Below, piece by piece: positions 1 through 7,789 of a DNA stretch of 36,764 nt. Every line of letters begins with the position of its first letter. Positions within the stretch are counted from its first letter, which is position 1. The notes below the pieces were generated by a model. It worked only from the letters and a program-made list of their open reading frames with translations, made no database searches and was not told where the DNA came from. Source of the DNA: Methanobacteriota archaeon (GTDB taxonomy: Archaea; Thermoplasmatota; E2; DHVEG-1); the NCBI GenBank assembly GCA_903877165.1, contig CAIRCU010000055.1:1-36764 (forward strand), read 5' to 3'. The translations under genes were made by a program, and so were the position numbers.

Positions 1-127
1 ATATAATAATCAAATAAATAACACCCGCAGTATGAAGATTATTTTGAAAGGAAATCGAAGCGAATACCCTTTCAGGATAACACAGGCCATATTACAAATA
101 TATTATATATTATAAAAAGAGGACCAA

Positions 128-153
128 GGGATCCTAGCAACGACTAGGATCCC
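128..153 (-). terminator. Perfect hairpin after the C25 protease gene
   Basis: A 10-bp perfect inverted repeat (GGGATCCTAG with CTAGGATCCC, 6-nt loop) lies 12 bases past the stop of the minus-strand protease gene. Read on the minus strand it is followed within about 10 bases by a run of five T and then AT-only DNA. This is the arrangement of a hairpin plus T-tract terminator. Function is inferred. The 127 bp to its left are very AT-rich and hold no gene that I can see. Confidence 0.5.
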
Positions 154-165
154 GGCGTTGATGGT

Positions 166-2808
166 TCACCCGTGGAGGATGAAGAACGGGCCGAACAGGA
201 ACCCACTCGCGACCACATCGAGGCTGTTCGCATACGTCGCATGCGCGGTGATCTCGATGTTGATTTTCCCGATGCCGATAATACCTATTGCGCTATAGGG
301 TCTCAGTGTCATCGGTGTGTTGACCGCGAGGGCATGGATGGTGCCAGAGGTCTGACGGGTAATATAACCCTTGAGTCCTCCAGTGACGGTGATGCGCCAG
401 CTGATGGTCGCATTCCCATCGCCTGTGTTCACAAGGATGACCTTGAACCCAAGTCCGCCTCTGATCGCCTGGCAGCTGATGTTCGGTGCACCGATGAGGA
501 TCGACGCAGGCGTTGACCAGTTCGTCTCAGCAGCACAGGTGTCACGGGCCTTCACCTTAACTTGGAAGGTGCTACCCGCGATCCACGTGTGGTCGGCGCT
601 GGCTGTAGAGCCTGTTGCGAACGGGCCGACCCATCCGCTGTTCGTGCCGTCGCCCCAGTCGAAGAGGTACGAGATGGAGTCGTTGTCATGGTCCGTTGCA
701 CTGGTGGTGAATGTGTACGGGACAGCGACAGTCCCTTTCGTGGGACCAGCGGGCTGTGACGGGGTCGTGGGGGCAACGTTCGTCCGAGGTGGCTTGAAGA
801 GCTGAGCAGGGTCCGCGAAGAGCAGCATGCACTGGATGGTCTCACGGAAGGTGCCTCCGCCCCAGTCGAGGGTGGGTGCCATCTCATCCTTGGAGAATGC
901 GTGGCCTTTACCAAGCTGCCAGTTCCCGATGGTGCCGGAGTTGTTCGTCAAGTCGAAGAAGTAGTCCCAGAACATCTTCTGCTGGACGGCGCTGGAGGAG
1001 TTCGTGTCGTCGAATTGACCCCATCCATACCCGGTGTTGTACGCACAGCCGAAAGCAAGATACGGCGTGTGGAAGAGCATCGAGTCGATGACGGTGTCAG
1101 GCGAGGCGTCGAAGTCGCCGCAGTGGCAGCCGTAGTCGGTGATGAAGAACGGATGGGTGTTGTGGTAGCTCGATTCCCATGTGGTGTCATAGACATCCAG
1201 GGACATGTGTTCGTCAGCGTGTGCAATCCCAGAGATGACCGAGACCTGGTCGTTATTGATGGCATTCTGAAGACCCGTAACTCCATTGCCATGCCAGCCT
1301 GGATTCACTGGATAGTCCGCAGTCCATTCGTTGGACATATTGTAGGGGATGCCTGGGTAGTTCGCGTTCCAGGTCTCAAAGCCGAAGAGGGTTTCGAACC
1401 AGGATGGCCAGGGGCCTTCCGAGCCGGGGACTGGGCCGAGCCAGTCGTTCGTGGTCTTGACGCCGCTGAAGTCCTCGAAGTCGTCGCCTTTGCAGTTCCA
1501 GCCTGTGTCGCCGCCGTAGAACGCCGCGTTGTTCAGGATCTCAGGGTCGGATTGGTAGGCATAGCTGAAGCTCTTGGTCATCCAGGTGGATATGTCCAGT
1601 GGGCTATCAGCAGGGAGTCGTCCGATCCAGAGCTCAGAGTAAAGGTCGAAGCCGCTGTCGCCTTCCTCGCCCCAGGAGTTGTCGTGGTCGGCATTGAAGT
1701 CTTTGTCCAGGTTGCTCCAGTAGATATCCGCGTCAACTCCGTATTCGCCACCGGAGTCCATGAGCCGAGCGGGGAGGACGCCTGAACTGCCGATGAAGAG
1801 GACGTATTTGGTGCCCCAGTCCTGGTAGGCGTCTTTGCAGAACTCGCGGACGTGGGCTTGGAGATCATTGAAGAGGGGGGTTGAATTAGAGTAGTCGGCG
1901 CAGGCGTTGATGTCCTCTTTGGTAACGATAGTAGCGGAGAGGCCTTGGGAGTTCTCTTGGGCGATGAGGCTGTCCCAGTTGTAGGGAATATCACCGCTCG
2001 TGTCCCAGTGGTCCATACCATTTTGGGTCGAGGTGACGATGACGTAGTCGAAATGCTGGCTAGGGTCGCACAGGCCGCCGGGGTATTCGGTGGTGGCACG
2101 GCTCTGGGTGCGGTAGCTGGAGACGACATCAGGGTTGCAGACGAGGGCTTGGACCCATGCTGCATCCTCAGCGCTGTTGCGGTAGAACTGGTTCATGGGC
2201 GCGGATTTGAGGTTGACGGAGACGGTGAGCTGCGGGTAGTAGCGCAGCTTTCCTTCCGACGGTAGATACTGGACCGGCTGCAGGCCGAGGGAAAGGATCG
2301 CGTAGCCGCGGCAGTAGCCGACCTGGTAGTCGCCGTTGTAGGGCGTCTCAGGGTACGTGGATGCGGTCTGGTAAAGCTCCTGGTTGTATGCGATCTCTGA
2401 GGGGGCTGGGTCGCCGAACGGTACGGAGTTTTGGTACGGCTTCACGGGTTGGTTCAAGAGGTTGATGTCGGTTTGGACATCCACAGCTTGCCCGGTGATG
2501 GTGATGCTGTCAACGGTCGTCAAAGGTGGAAGCGCGATTTTGACGAACGACACGGGTAAAGCAGGTTCACCGCTAGTGCCAAGGAGGATAGCGTTGGGTT
2601 CCGAGACCTTGGTAAAGTCGTATGAGCCGAGATGTTGACTCGACAACCCTGGTGTCGTGTACGAGAATGTATAGTTAAGATTCGTCGTGCTTGCTGCGGT
2701 GGCATGGATGGAGAGAGCGGTCAGACACATGGTAAGACACAGGACCACCGCCATGATTTGCGTGAGCGGCCTACTATTCACTTTTAAAATCTTTTTGGTT
2801 ATGTTCAT
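166..2808 (-). CDS. Secreted C25 (gingipain-like) cysteine protease with PKD domain
   Basis: Predicted exported endopeptidase of family C25, 880 residues. The start is placed at the ATG ending at 2808 because a signal peptide follows at once: basic MNITKK, then a hydrophobic stretch ending near ATAAS. Longer upstream starts add 29 residues with no signal character. A propeptide-like beta-rich region covers roughly residues 40-210. The caspase-like catalytic part spans about 250-640, with YVLFIGSSG, WIGRLPAD, a probable catalytic His530 in AHADEH and a probable nucleophile Cys561 in YGCHCGDF. The spacing of 31 residues is close to that in gingipains. A PKD domain with FDWGDG follows at about 690-775, then a beta-rich C-terminal domain. 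There is no obvious C-terminal membrane anchor. Role inferred: extracellular protein degradation for nutrition. Family call firm, residue assignment probable. Confidence 0.88.
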   Translation of the reverse strand: MNITKKILKVNSRPLTQIMAVVLCLTMCLTALSIHATAASTTNLNYTFSYTTPGLSSQHLGSYDFTKVSEPNAILLGTSGEPALPVSFVKIALPPLTTVDSITITGQAVDVQTDINLLNQPVKPYQNSVPFGDPAPSEIAYNQELYQTASTYPETPYNGDYQVGYCRGYAILSLGLQPVQYLPSEGKLRYYPQLTVSVNLKSAPMNQFYRNSAEDAAWVQALVCNPDVVSSYRTQSRATTEYPGGLCDPSQHFDYVIVTSTQNGMDHWDTSGDIPYNWDSLIAQENSQGLSATIVTKEDINACADYSNSTPLFNDLQAHVREFCKDAYQDWGTKYVLFIGSSGVLPARLMDSGGEYGVDADIYWSNLDKDFNADHDNSWGEEGDSGFDLYSELWIGRLPADSPLDISTWMTKSFSYAYQSDPEILNNAAFYGGDTGWNCKGDDFEDFSGVKTTNDWLGPVPGSEGPWPSWFETLFGFETWNANYPGIPYNMSNEWTADYPVNPGWHGNGVTGLQNAINNDQVSVISGIAHADEHMSLDVYDTTWESSYHNTHPFFITDYGCHCGDFDASPDTVIDSMLFHTPYLAFGCAYNTGYGWGQFDDTNSSSAVQQKMFWDYFFDLTNNSGTIGNWQLGKGHAFSKDEMAPTLDWGGGTFRETIQCMLLFADPAQLFKPPRTNVAPTTPSQPAGPTKGTVAVPYTFTTSATDHDNDSISYLFDWGDGTNSGWVGPFATGSTASADHTWIAGSTFQVKVKARDTCAAETNWSTPASILIGAPNISCQAIRGGLGFKVILVNTGDGNATISWRITVTGGLKGYITRQTSGTIHALAVNTPMTLRPYSAIGIIGIGKINIEITAHATYANSLDVVASGFLFGPFFILHG

Positions 2809-2845
2809 AACGAAACGCCTTCCGGTGATATGTAACGTAGGGAGG

Positions 2846-2857
2846 TTAATGTATATC
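2846..2857 (-). promoter_or_regulatory. TATA-like box for the C25 protease
   Basis: The minus strand reads GATATACATTAA about 45 bp before the chosen ATG at 2808. This would put transcription start near 2825 with a short leader carrying GGAAGG ahead of the start. A second candidate (ACATATC) lies nearer, at about 2829-2835. Assigned by position only. Confidence 0.35.
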
Positions 2858-2900
2858 TTTGTTTCGGTTAGGTCCGAGGCAGAATCGTGATTCAAATCTA

Positions 2901-2925
2901 AGGAGGACGGGCTCGCGCTCCTCCT
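2901..2925 (-). terminator. Hairpin between gene remnant and protease
   Basis: AGGAGGA and TCCTCCT form a perfect 7-bp stem around an 11-nt loop. It sits 15 bases past the stop of the start-less reading frame at 2941-3201 and upstream of the protease promoter, so a terminator for the upstream unit is the natural reading. No strong T-run follows on the minus strand, so this is tentative. Confidence 0.35.
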
Positions 2926-2940
2926 GGATGAATTCTCCTG

Positions 2941-3201
2941 TTAGTCTTTTATATTTAATAGACCATGTAATAGTGTCGCAGCCGGGTGTGTCGGGAGAGG
3001 GTGTTGGACGAGGACTTTTTCCCAGGCGCAGGCGTAGAATCCCTCGTTATCCGCATCCAATACCATGAGCGCGTGTGTGAGGATCTTCCAGGTCTTGACT
3101 GAGCCGATGTAGTTGGTGTCAGGGCTCGTCTTCGAAATATGGAAAATGGAATTGATTCGGACTGTTGATTCCCGTACGAAAACGCCGCAGTCGCCATTGT
3201 A
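2941..3201 (-). pseudogene. Start-less open frame, probable C-terminal gene remnant
   Basis: Minus-strand frame open for 86 codons between TAG at 3202-3204 and TAA at 2941-2943. It has no ATG, GTG or TTG near its beginning; the only ATG lies halfway in, at 3064-3066. The translation looks like real protein (GSVKTWKILTHALMVLDA, then EGFYACAWEKVLVQHPLP), and third positions are GC-rich as in neighbouring genes. It begins just after the stop of the transporter gene and is followed by a hairpin. I read it as the surviving C-terminal end of a gene whose front is gone. I do not recognise the family. A non-standard start or programmed read-through cannot be excluded. Confidence 0.42.
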
Positions 3202-3223
3202 CTATAATATTATCACTGCAGCG

Positions 3224-3832
3224 TCACTGTCCCGTACGCGGTTTCCACACCGGAGCACCAAGCGGCAGCACGGTACGGCCCGCCATGCTGTTTACTAGAA
3301 TCGCGGCGGCCCCATAAAACGAGAACACCGAGACCAGCAGCAGAAATCCCCCGACGACCTCGCCTGGGGTCTGCGCCAGCAGGTTCGCAACCAGACCGGC
3401 CAGCGCCCCGTCGATGCACAGCAGGATGAGCACGAACGTCTTGTTCGTCATCAACGACGCCACCGTCAAGATTATACTGAAGACCAAGAACCCTAGCAGT
3501 CCGTACGCATAGTGTGTCACGTCAACGGGGGCTTTGGTGAAAATCGTGATGAGCAGGGTCGCCGACACCGAATACCACAACAACGAATACGTGGTGAACG
3601 TAGTCGCCCCGAACACGTTGTTGCGGCGGAACTCCATGAGCCCTGCGATGAGTTGCGCGGTCGCACCGAGGAACAACGTCCACGGGATCATCAGCGACTT
3701 CGCGGACGCCGAGGCAAGTTTGAGATCAGTCGAGGCTAACACCAATGCCGCGACCGCAAGGCCGATCAAGCCGAGAGGCGCCGGTTCAGCGGCCGATGGC
3801 AGCATCTTTTTCGTGTCGTTGGACGGGTTCAT
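3224..3832 (-). CDS. GPR1/FUN34/YaaH (SatP) family acetate transporter
   Basis: Predicted six-helix inner-membrane carrier of the acetate/succinate (SatP) family, 202 residues, the usual family length. The N-terminal signature is clear (PAPLGLIGLAVAALVL, matching the NPAPLGL motif), followed by five further hydrophobic helices and FGATTFTTYSLLW in the middle. I start it at the ATG ending at 3832: GTGGAG lies about 8 bp upstream and a TATA box about 44 bp upstream. The frame stays open far upstream to 4225, but that part lies over the opposite-strand ABCE1 gene and is not credible as protein. Known role of the family: uptake or export of acetate or succinate. The substrate here is inferred. 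Confidence 0.85.
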   Translation of the reverse strand: MNPSNDTKKMLPSAAEPAPLGLIGLAVAALVLASTDLKLASASAKSLMIPWTLFLGATAQLIAGLMEFRRNNVFGATTFTTYSLLWYSVSATLLITIFTKAPVDVTHYAYGLLGFLVFSIILTVASLMTNKTFVLILLCIDGALAGLVANLLAQTPGEVVGGFLLLVSVFSFYGAAAILVNSMAGRTVLPLGAPVWKPRTGQ

Positions 3833-3872
3833 CGTAGTCTCCACTCGCGCCCCCTGCATCAGAAGCATTCCT

Positions 3873-3878
3873 CTTATA
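3873..3878 (-). promoter_or_regulatory. TATA box for the SatP-family transporter
   Basis: Minus strand GGTATAAGAG, centred about 44 bp before the chosen start, would give a leader of about 18 nt that contains the GTGGAG ribosome-binding site. This supports the short form of the transporter. Confidence 0.45.
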
Positions 3879-3988
3879 CCTATGGGCCATCCTCCATTGA
3901 AAAGGCAAGGAAAAAACGGTATCGACCCGTTGCTTTTAGGTCGTGCATAAACGTTATCAAGCGTTGATTTCTTTACGGCAAGACACTC

Positions 3989-5761
3989 ATGCGGATTGCT
4001 GTCCTCATCAAAGACCGATGCAAACCGAAGAACTGCGCGTACGAATGCATCAAGTTCTGCCCGCGCGTCCGCGCCGGCGACGAGACCATCATCCAAGGAG
4101 AAGACGGCAGACCCGTCATCTCCGAAGACCTCTGCGCAGGCTGCGGCATCTGCGTCCACAAATGCCCTTTCGAGGCTATCAAGATCATCGGGCTTGCTGA
4201 GGAACTCACCGAAGACCTCGTCCATCAGTTCGGCAGGAACGGCTTCCGCCTCTATCGCCTCCCCGTCCCCATGGCTGGCACCTGTATAGGGGTCCTAGGG
4301 CAGAACGGCATCGGGAAAACCACTGCGATCAAGATCCTCGCCGGCCAAATCATCCCTAACCTTGGGGACTATGCGAAAAAACCAGACTGGGCTCCGGTCC
4401 TCGATAACTACAGCGGCACCGAGCTCTACGAGCACTTCAAGGGACTCGCCGACGGGACGATTACCGCGGTCTTCAAACCCCAGTACGTCGACCAACTCCC
4501 CAAGGTCCTCAAAGGCACGGTCGGCGACATCCTGCACAAAGCAGGCACCCCGCAGGCATATGACAAGGTCGTCACAACCTTGGGCCTTGAGAACCTCACA
4601 GCTAAGGAGATTGAGAAAGGAACCTTGTCTGGCGGAGAGCTGCAGCTCGTCGCCATCGCAGCTGCGCTCGTCAAGGACGTCGACTTCTACTTCTTCGACG
4701 AACCCTCTTCGTATCTGGATATCTATCAGCGTCTCAAGGTCGCTCGGATCATTCAACGGCTCGCAAAAGAAAAGAAGGTCATCGTCGTCGAGCACGACCT
4801 CGCCATCCTGGACTTCATGTGCGACAACGCCCACATCATGTACGGCACCGAGGGCGCGTACGGCGTCACCACCTTCCCCCGGGCCGTGCGCCATGCCATC
4901 AACACCTACCTCTCCGGGTACCTCAAGGAAGAGAACCTCAAGTTCGGCGAGAAAATCGAGTTCGTCTCCCACCCGCCCAAGCAGCGCCAGGACCTGCGCG
5001 TCTTCGTCTCCTACGGCAGACTCACCAAGGACTTCGAAGACTTCACCCTTGAAATCGAACCCGGCATCATCCGCGAAGGCGAGATCATCGGCATCGTCGG
5101 ACCCAACGCCATCGGCAAGACCACGTTTGTCAAGATGCTCGCCGGTGTACTGAAACCAACCAAAGGGAAGATTGAATACGACCTGAAGATCAGTTACAAG
5201 CCCCAGTACATCTCCCCGGATTACCAAGGCAGCGTCCGCGAACTCTTCGATACGAGCGCCCCCCAGCTCTTCACCTCCTCGCTGTACCAAGCAGAGGTCT
5301 TCGAGCCCCTCCACCTCAAGACCCTGCTCGACTGCCAGCTGGACGCCCTCTCCGGCGGGGAGCTGCAGCGTGTCGCCATCGCCTCCGCGATTCTGCGCGA
5401 CGCGGACATCTACCTCCTCGACGAACCGTCTGCGTACCTCGACAGCGAACAGCGCATGATCGTCTCCCGCATGATCCGCCGCATCGTCGAAAAATCCGGG
5501 AAATCCGCGCTCGTTGTCGACCATGACGTCTACTTCATCGACATGGTCAGCGACGGCCTCATCGTCTTCGAAGGCACCTCGGGGAAACACGGCGTCGCCA
5601 ACGGCCCCTACAGCCTCCATGAGGGCATGAACCGGTTCCTCCGCGACGTCGATATCACCTTCCGCCGCGACGAGGAAACCCAACGCCCCCGCGTCAACAA
5701 ACCAGACTCCTACTTGGAACGGCAGCAGAAAGAAAGCGGGGAGTACTACTACAAACCCTAG
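3989..5761 (+). CDS. ABCE1/RLI ribosome recycling ATPase
   Basis: Soluble twin-ATPase that splits ribosomes after termination together with aRF1/Pelota, 590 residues, full family length. The N-terminal iron-sulfur domain has both clusters: Cys11, 16, 20, 24 and Cys49, 52, 55, 59. The first nucleotide-binding domain has a Walker A (GQNGIGKT, about 104-111), signature LSGGELQ near 213, Walker B FFDEPSSYLD and the H-loop VVEHD. The second has GPNAIGKT at about 371, LSGGELQ near 454, LLDEPSAYLD and VVDHD. All catalytic motifs are intact. It is divergent from the transporter gene and transcribed alone. The TATA box is weak (GCATAAACG at about 3945). An AT-rich repeat and a T-run follow it. Confidence 0.98.
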   Translation: MRIAVLIKDRCKPKNCAYECIKFCPRVRAGDETIIQGEDGRPVISEDLCAGCGICVHKCPFEAIKIIGLAEELTEDLVHQFGRNGFRLYRLPVPMAGTCIGVLGQNGIGKTTAIKILAGQIIPNLGDYAKKPDWAPVLDNYSGTELYEHFKGLADGTITAVFKPQYVDQLPKVLKGTVGDILHKAGTPQAYDKVVTTLGLENLTAKEIEKGTLSGGELQLVAIAAALVKDVDFYFFDEPSSYLDIYQRLKVARIIQRLAKEKKVIVVEHDLAILDFMCDNAHIMYGTEGAYGVTTFPRAVRHAINTYLSGYLKEENLKFGEKIEFVSHPPKQRQDLRVFVSYGRLTKDFEDFTLEIEPGIIREGEIIGIVGPNAIGKTTFVKMLAGVLKPTKGKIEYDLKISYKPQYISPDYQGSVRELFDTSAPQLFTSSLYQAEVFEPLHLKTLLDCQLDALSGGELQRVAIASAILRDADIYLLDEPSAYLDSEQRMIVSRMIRRIVEKSGKSALVVDHDVYFIDMVSDGLIVFEGTSGKHGVANGPYSLHEGMNRFLRDVDITFRRDEETQRPRVNKPDSYLERQQKESGEYYYKP

Positions 5762-5777
5762 ATGCATCTTTACAAAA

Positions 5778-5810
5778 AATATCATATGTGATATTATCAC
5801 TAATGATATT
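5778..5810. repeat. Three TGATATT half-sites downstream of ABCE1
   Basis: AATATCA (5778-5784) faces TGATATT (5789-5795) across four bases, and another TGATATT follows at 5804-5810. The third copy also pairs with TTATCA at 5795-5799 and just before. The result is two overlapping short dyads in an AT-rich stretch 17 bp past the ABCE1 stop. It could be a protein-binding site or part of the 3' end. No function is shown. Confidence 0.4.
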
Positions 5811-5843
5811 TTCAATGAAGGCCGTGGAGATCATCGGCACTGA

Positions 5844-5851
5844 TTTTTTTT
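5844..5851 (+). terminator. T8 tract after ABCE1
   Basis: A run of eight T lies 83 bp past the ABCE1 stop, the sort of oligo-T signal that ends archaeal transcripts without needing a strong hairpin. The rest of the 250-bp gap to the next gene shows only a C-rich stretch and the likely promoter of that gene, with no gene that I can support. Confidence 0.45.
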
Positions 5852-5976
5852 CAAGACGAGATTCCTAGCATAGCACACACTATCGCGGATGACAGCCATG
5901 GAAACCAACGCCAACCCCCCCGCTCTATGAAGCAAAAAACCCCCGCCCAGATACAACCTCCAACACAACGTGCAGT

Positions 5977-5989
5977 AAGTAATTAAACC
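5977..5989 (+). promoter_or_regulatory. TATA-like box for the PrsW-type gene
   Basis: AGTAATTAAACC is centred about 29 bp before the ATG at 6012, which fits a leaderless or very short-leader transcript. No clear ribosome-binding site precedes the ATG, in keeping with that. Confidence 0.4.
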
Positions 5990-6011
5990 TAAATCTACTA
6001 TCAACAGGCGC

Positions 6012-6737
6012 ATGGATTTCATCCTCGGCCTCCTCATCCTGCTGGGCATCGCGTTCCTCATCCCTATCCTCTACGCCATCTGGATCCGCGACACCGAACG
6101 ATGCCACCGACAGCAATGGGCCTCCATCTTCATCTGCTTCTTCTGGGGCGCCTCCCTCGCCATCGTCGCAGCCTTCATCCTGGAATTCGGCTTCACGATT
6201 TCCCTCTCCGCCTCACTGCAGAACGCCCAGACCGTCTCCCTCCTCATGGTCATCGTCATCGCCCCCATCGTCGAAGAATTCGCCAAGCCCCTCATCCTCG
6301 GTGCCCGCTCCGTGCGTAGCCAGCTCACCGAACTAGAGGACGGCCTCATCTACGGCGCTGTCGCAGGCCTCGGCTTCTCCGCCACCGAGAACTTCATCTA
6401 CGGCCTCGATGCCCTCAACAACGACCCCGGGACCTTCATCATCCTCATCGCCCTCCGCAGCTTCGGCGCTTGCCTCCTCCATGCCTCCGCCACCGCCCTC
6501 ACCGGCTACGGCTACGGCAAAACCCTGCTCCGACGTTCATCGCTGCTCCTCGTCCTCCCGTACTACGGACTTGCGATCGCTCTGCACTCCTTCTACAACT
6601 TCGCCGTCTCCCTAGACATCACCGGCGTCGCACTCGGCCTGGTCGTCGCCTTCCTTTTCGTCGCGGCCACGATAACCCTGATTCGAAAAAAAATCCAGAA
6701 ACTGGACAAACAGAACTGCGACGACACCGCCGTCTAG
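6012..6737 (+). CDS. PrsW-family glutamic intramembrane protease
   Basis: Polytopic membrane protein of 241 residues with about eight hydrophobic segments. The PrsW / CPBP-related active-site pattern is complete: the EE pair at 88-89 in APIVEEFAKP, SATEN with Glu126, His157 in CLLHASA, and His192 in ALHSFYNF. Known members cut membrane proteins; bacterial PrsW cuts an anti-sigma factor. No anti-sigma partner is expected in an archaeon and none is visible here, so the substrate is unknown. The gene converges on the next one, and their stops overlap within the four bases CTAG at 6734-6737. Confidence 0.88.
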   Translation: MDFILGLLILLGIAFLIPILYAIWIRDTERCHRQQWASIFICFFWGASLAIVAAFILEFGFTISLSASLQNAQTVSLLMVIVIAPIVEEFAKPLILGARSVRSQLTELEDGLIYGAVAGLGFSATENFIYGLDALNNDPGTFIILIALRSFGACLLHASATALTGYGYGKTLLRRSSLLLVLPYYGLAIALHSFYNFAVSLDITGVALGLVVAFLFVAATITLIRKKIQKLDKQNCDDTAV

Positions 6738-7756
6738 GACGGCACGGTCTCAAACCGCCACGCTAAGCTCTGCCCGTTCGTCACTGCGCAGTGGTCCGCG
6801 CCCACCGAGGGCAACACGCCATCCACGTAGTACTGCCAGAACGTCGCATCATGCCCATTGTCCGACCCGATCCCCTGCACCAGCCAAGAGCTAAACGACG
6901 GATAGTACGTCGCCTGCACGGTCAAATGATGTAAAACAGCGAACCGCTGGAGCAGACTGAACGCCGTCTCACCCTCATACGAGACGAGATGATCGGAGAC
7001 GACCCATCCGTTCCCCTGTACCGACATAGACACACTCGTGGCATCCGCCTTCGTCAGCCAAATCTCAGACCGCTGAGGCACTTGCGCAGCCATCCCAGTA
7101 AACGACAGCACCACAAGACCAAGCACCAGGCACACAACCGGCACCTGATGCAAACGGCGCAGCGGCTGTAACGATGGCAACGAAAGCTTCCGAGTCACAA
7201 TCAACAGCACCGGAACCCCAATGAATGTGAACGTGACGAGTCCGGAGAGGATGTGGTAGACCATGAACGGCACCCCTGCGGAAAACACCATACCCAGCGC
7301 TCCCACAGTATGCGGATATAAGAGGTACCACCATCCCAGGTTCGTCCAGCAGTCATACAGCAGCACGAACCCCACTCCTAGCCCAGCGGTAATCCCTATC
7401 GTACGCACCCGCATGGACTGATACAGCGGCTGGAGTCGATGCCGCAGCAGGAAGCTGACTGCCGCAAGGATCGCGAACCCAGAATACGTGAACAGCACAA
7501 TCCGGTTCATATGCTCCCCGACGAAAATCGGGTTGCCGATTAACAGGTCGCTGCCCACCATGCAGACCAAGGGGATGAGAAATGCAACCCAGGGTCGCAT
7601 CAGCAGCATCGCCAGGAACGTGACAACCATAATGACCTCGAAATTCGGGAACGGCTGCACACCGTACCCAACGAGGAAATACCGGCCTAGTAGTCCAAAA
7701 ACAATCAAGCCTAACCCGATAACCAGTTCCGAACGAAGCGTCCGAGATGTCTTCAT
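6734..7756 (-). CDS. Membrane protein with ECF-S-like N-terminus and DUF4430 C-terminus
   Basis: A 340-residue protein in two parts. Residues 1-215 hold about six transmembrane helices and look like a substrate-binding (S) component of an ECF transporter (N-terminal RSELVIGLGLIVFGLLGRYF, then FPNFEVIMVVTFLAMLL and SDLLIGN). After one more hydrophobic segment, residues 235-340 form a soluble domain of the DUF4430 / transcobalamin-C-terminal-like type, recognised by FWQYYVDG and the closing LAWRFE. That places a ligand-binding-like domain outside the cell on the same chain as the membrane part. GGGAGG 11 bp before the ATG supports the start. Ligand unknown: cobamide would be a guess from DUF4430 relatives. 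No ECF ATPase genes are in the window. Confidence 0.72.
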   Translation of the reverse strand: MKTSRTLRSELVIGLGLIVFGLLGRYFLVGYGVQPFPNFEVIMVVTFLAMLLMRPWVAFLIPLVCMVGSDLLIGNPIFVGEHMNRIVLFTYSGFAILAAVSFLLRHRLQPLYQSMRVRTIGITAGLGVGFVLLYDCWTNLGWWYLLYPHTVGALGMVFSAGVPFMVYHILSGLVTFTFIGVPVLLIVTRKLSLPSLQPLRRLHQVPVVCLVLGLVVLSFTGMAAQVPQRSEIWLTKADATSVSMSVQGNGWVVSDHLVSYEGETAFSLLQRFAVLHHLTVQATYYPSFSSWLVQGIGSDNGHDATFWQYYVDGVLPSVGADHCAVTNGQSLAWRFETVPS

Positions 7757-7789
7757 ATTACCTTTGCCTCCCTAAATGTGGACGGAGAA

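Noticed and set aside
901-1785. Open plus-strand frame opposite the C25 protease
   Set aside because: Antisense shadow with no recognisable features, while the minus-strand frame carries catalytic motifs.
3833-4225. Upstream extension of the SatP-family transporter frame by 131 codons
   Set aside because: It lies antisense over the iron-sulfur domain of ABCE1, has no membrane or family features, and the TATA box and ribosome-binding site support the start at 3832.
4295-5815. Open minus-strand frame of about 500 codons opposite ABCE1
   Set aside because: It is a by-product of the high-GC codon pattern of ABCE1: acidic, repetitive translation with no domain, and the plus-strand gene is certain.
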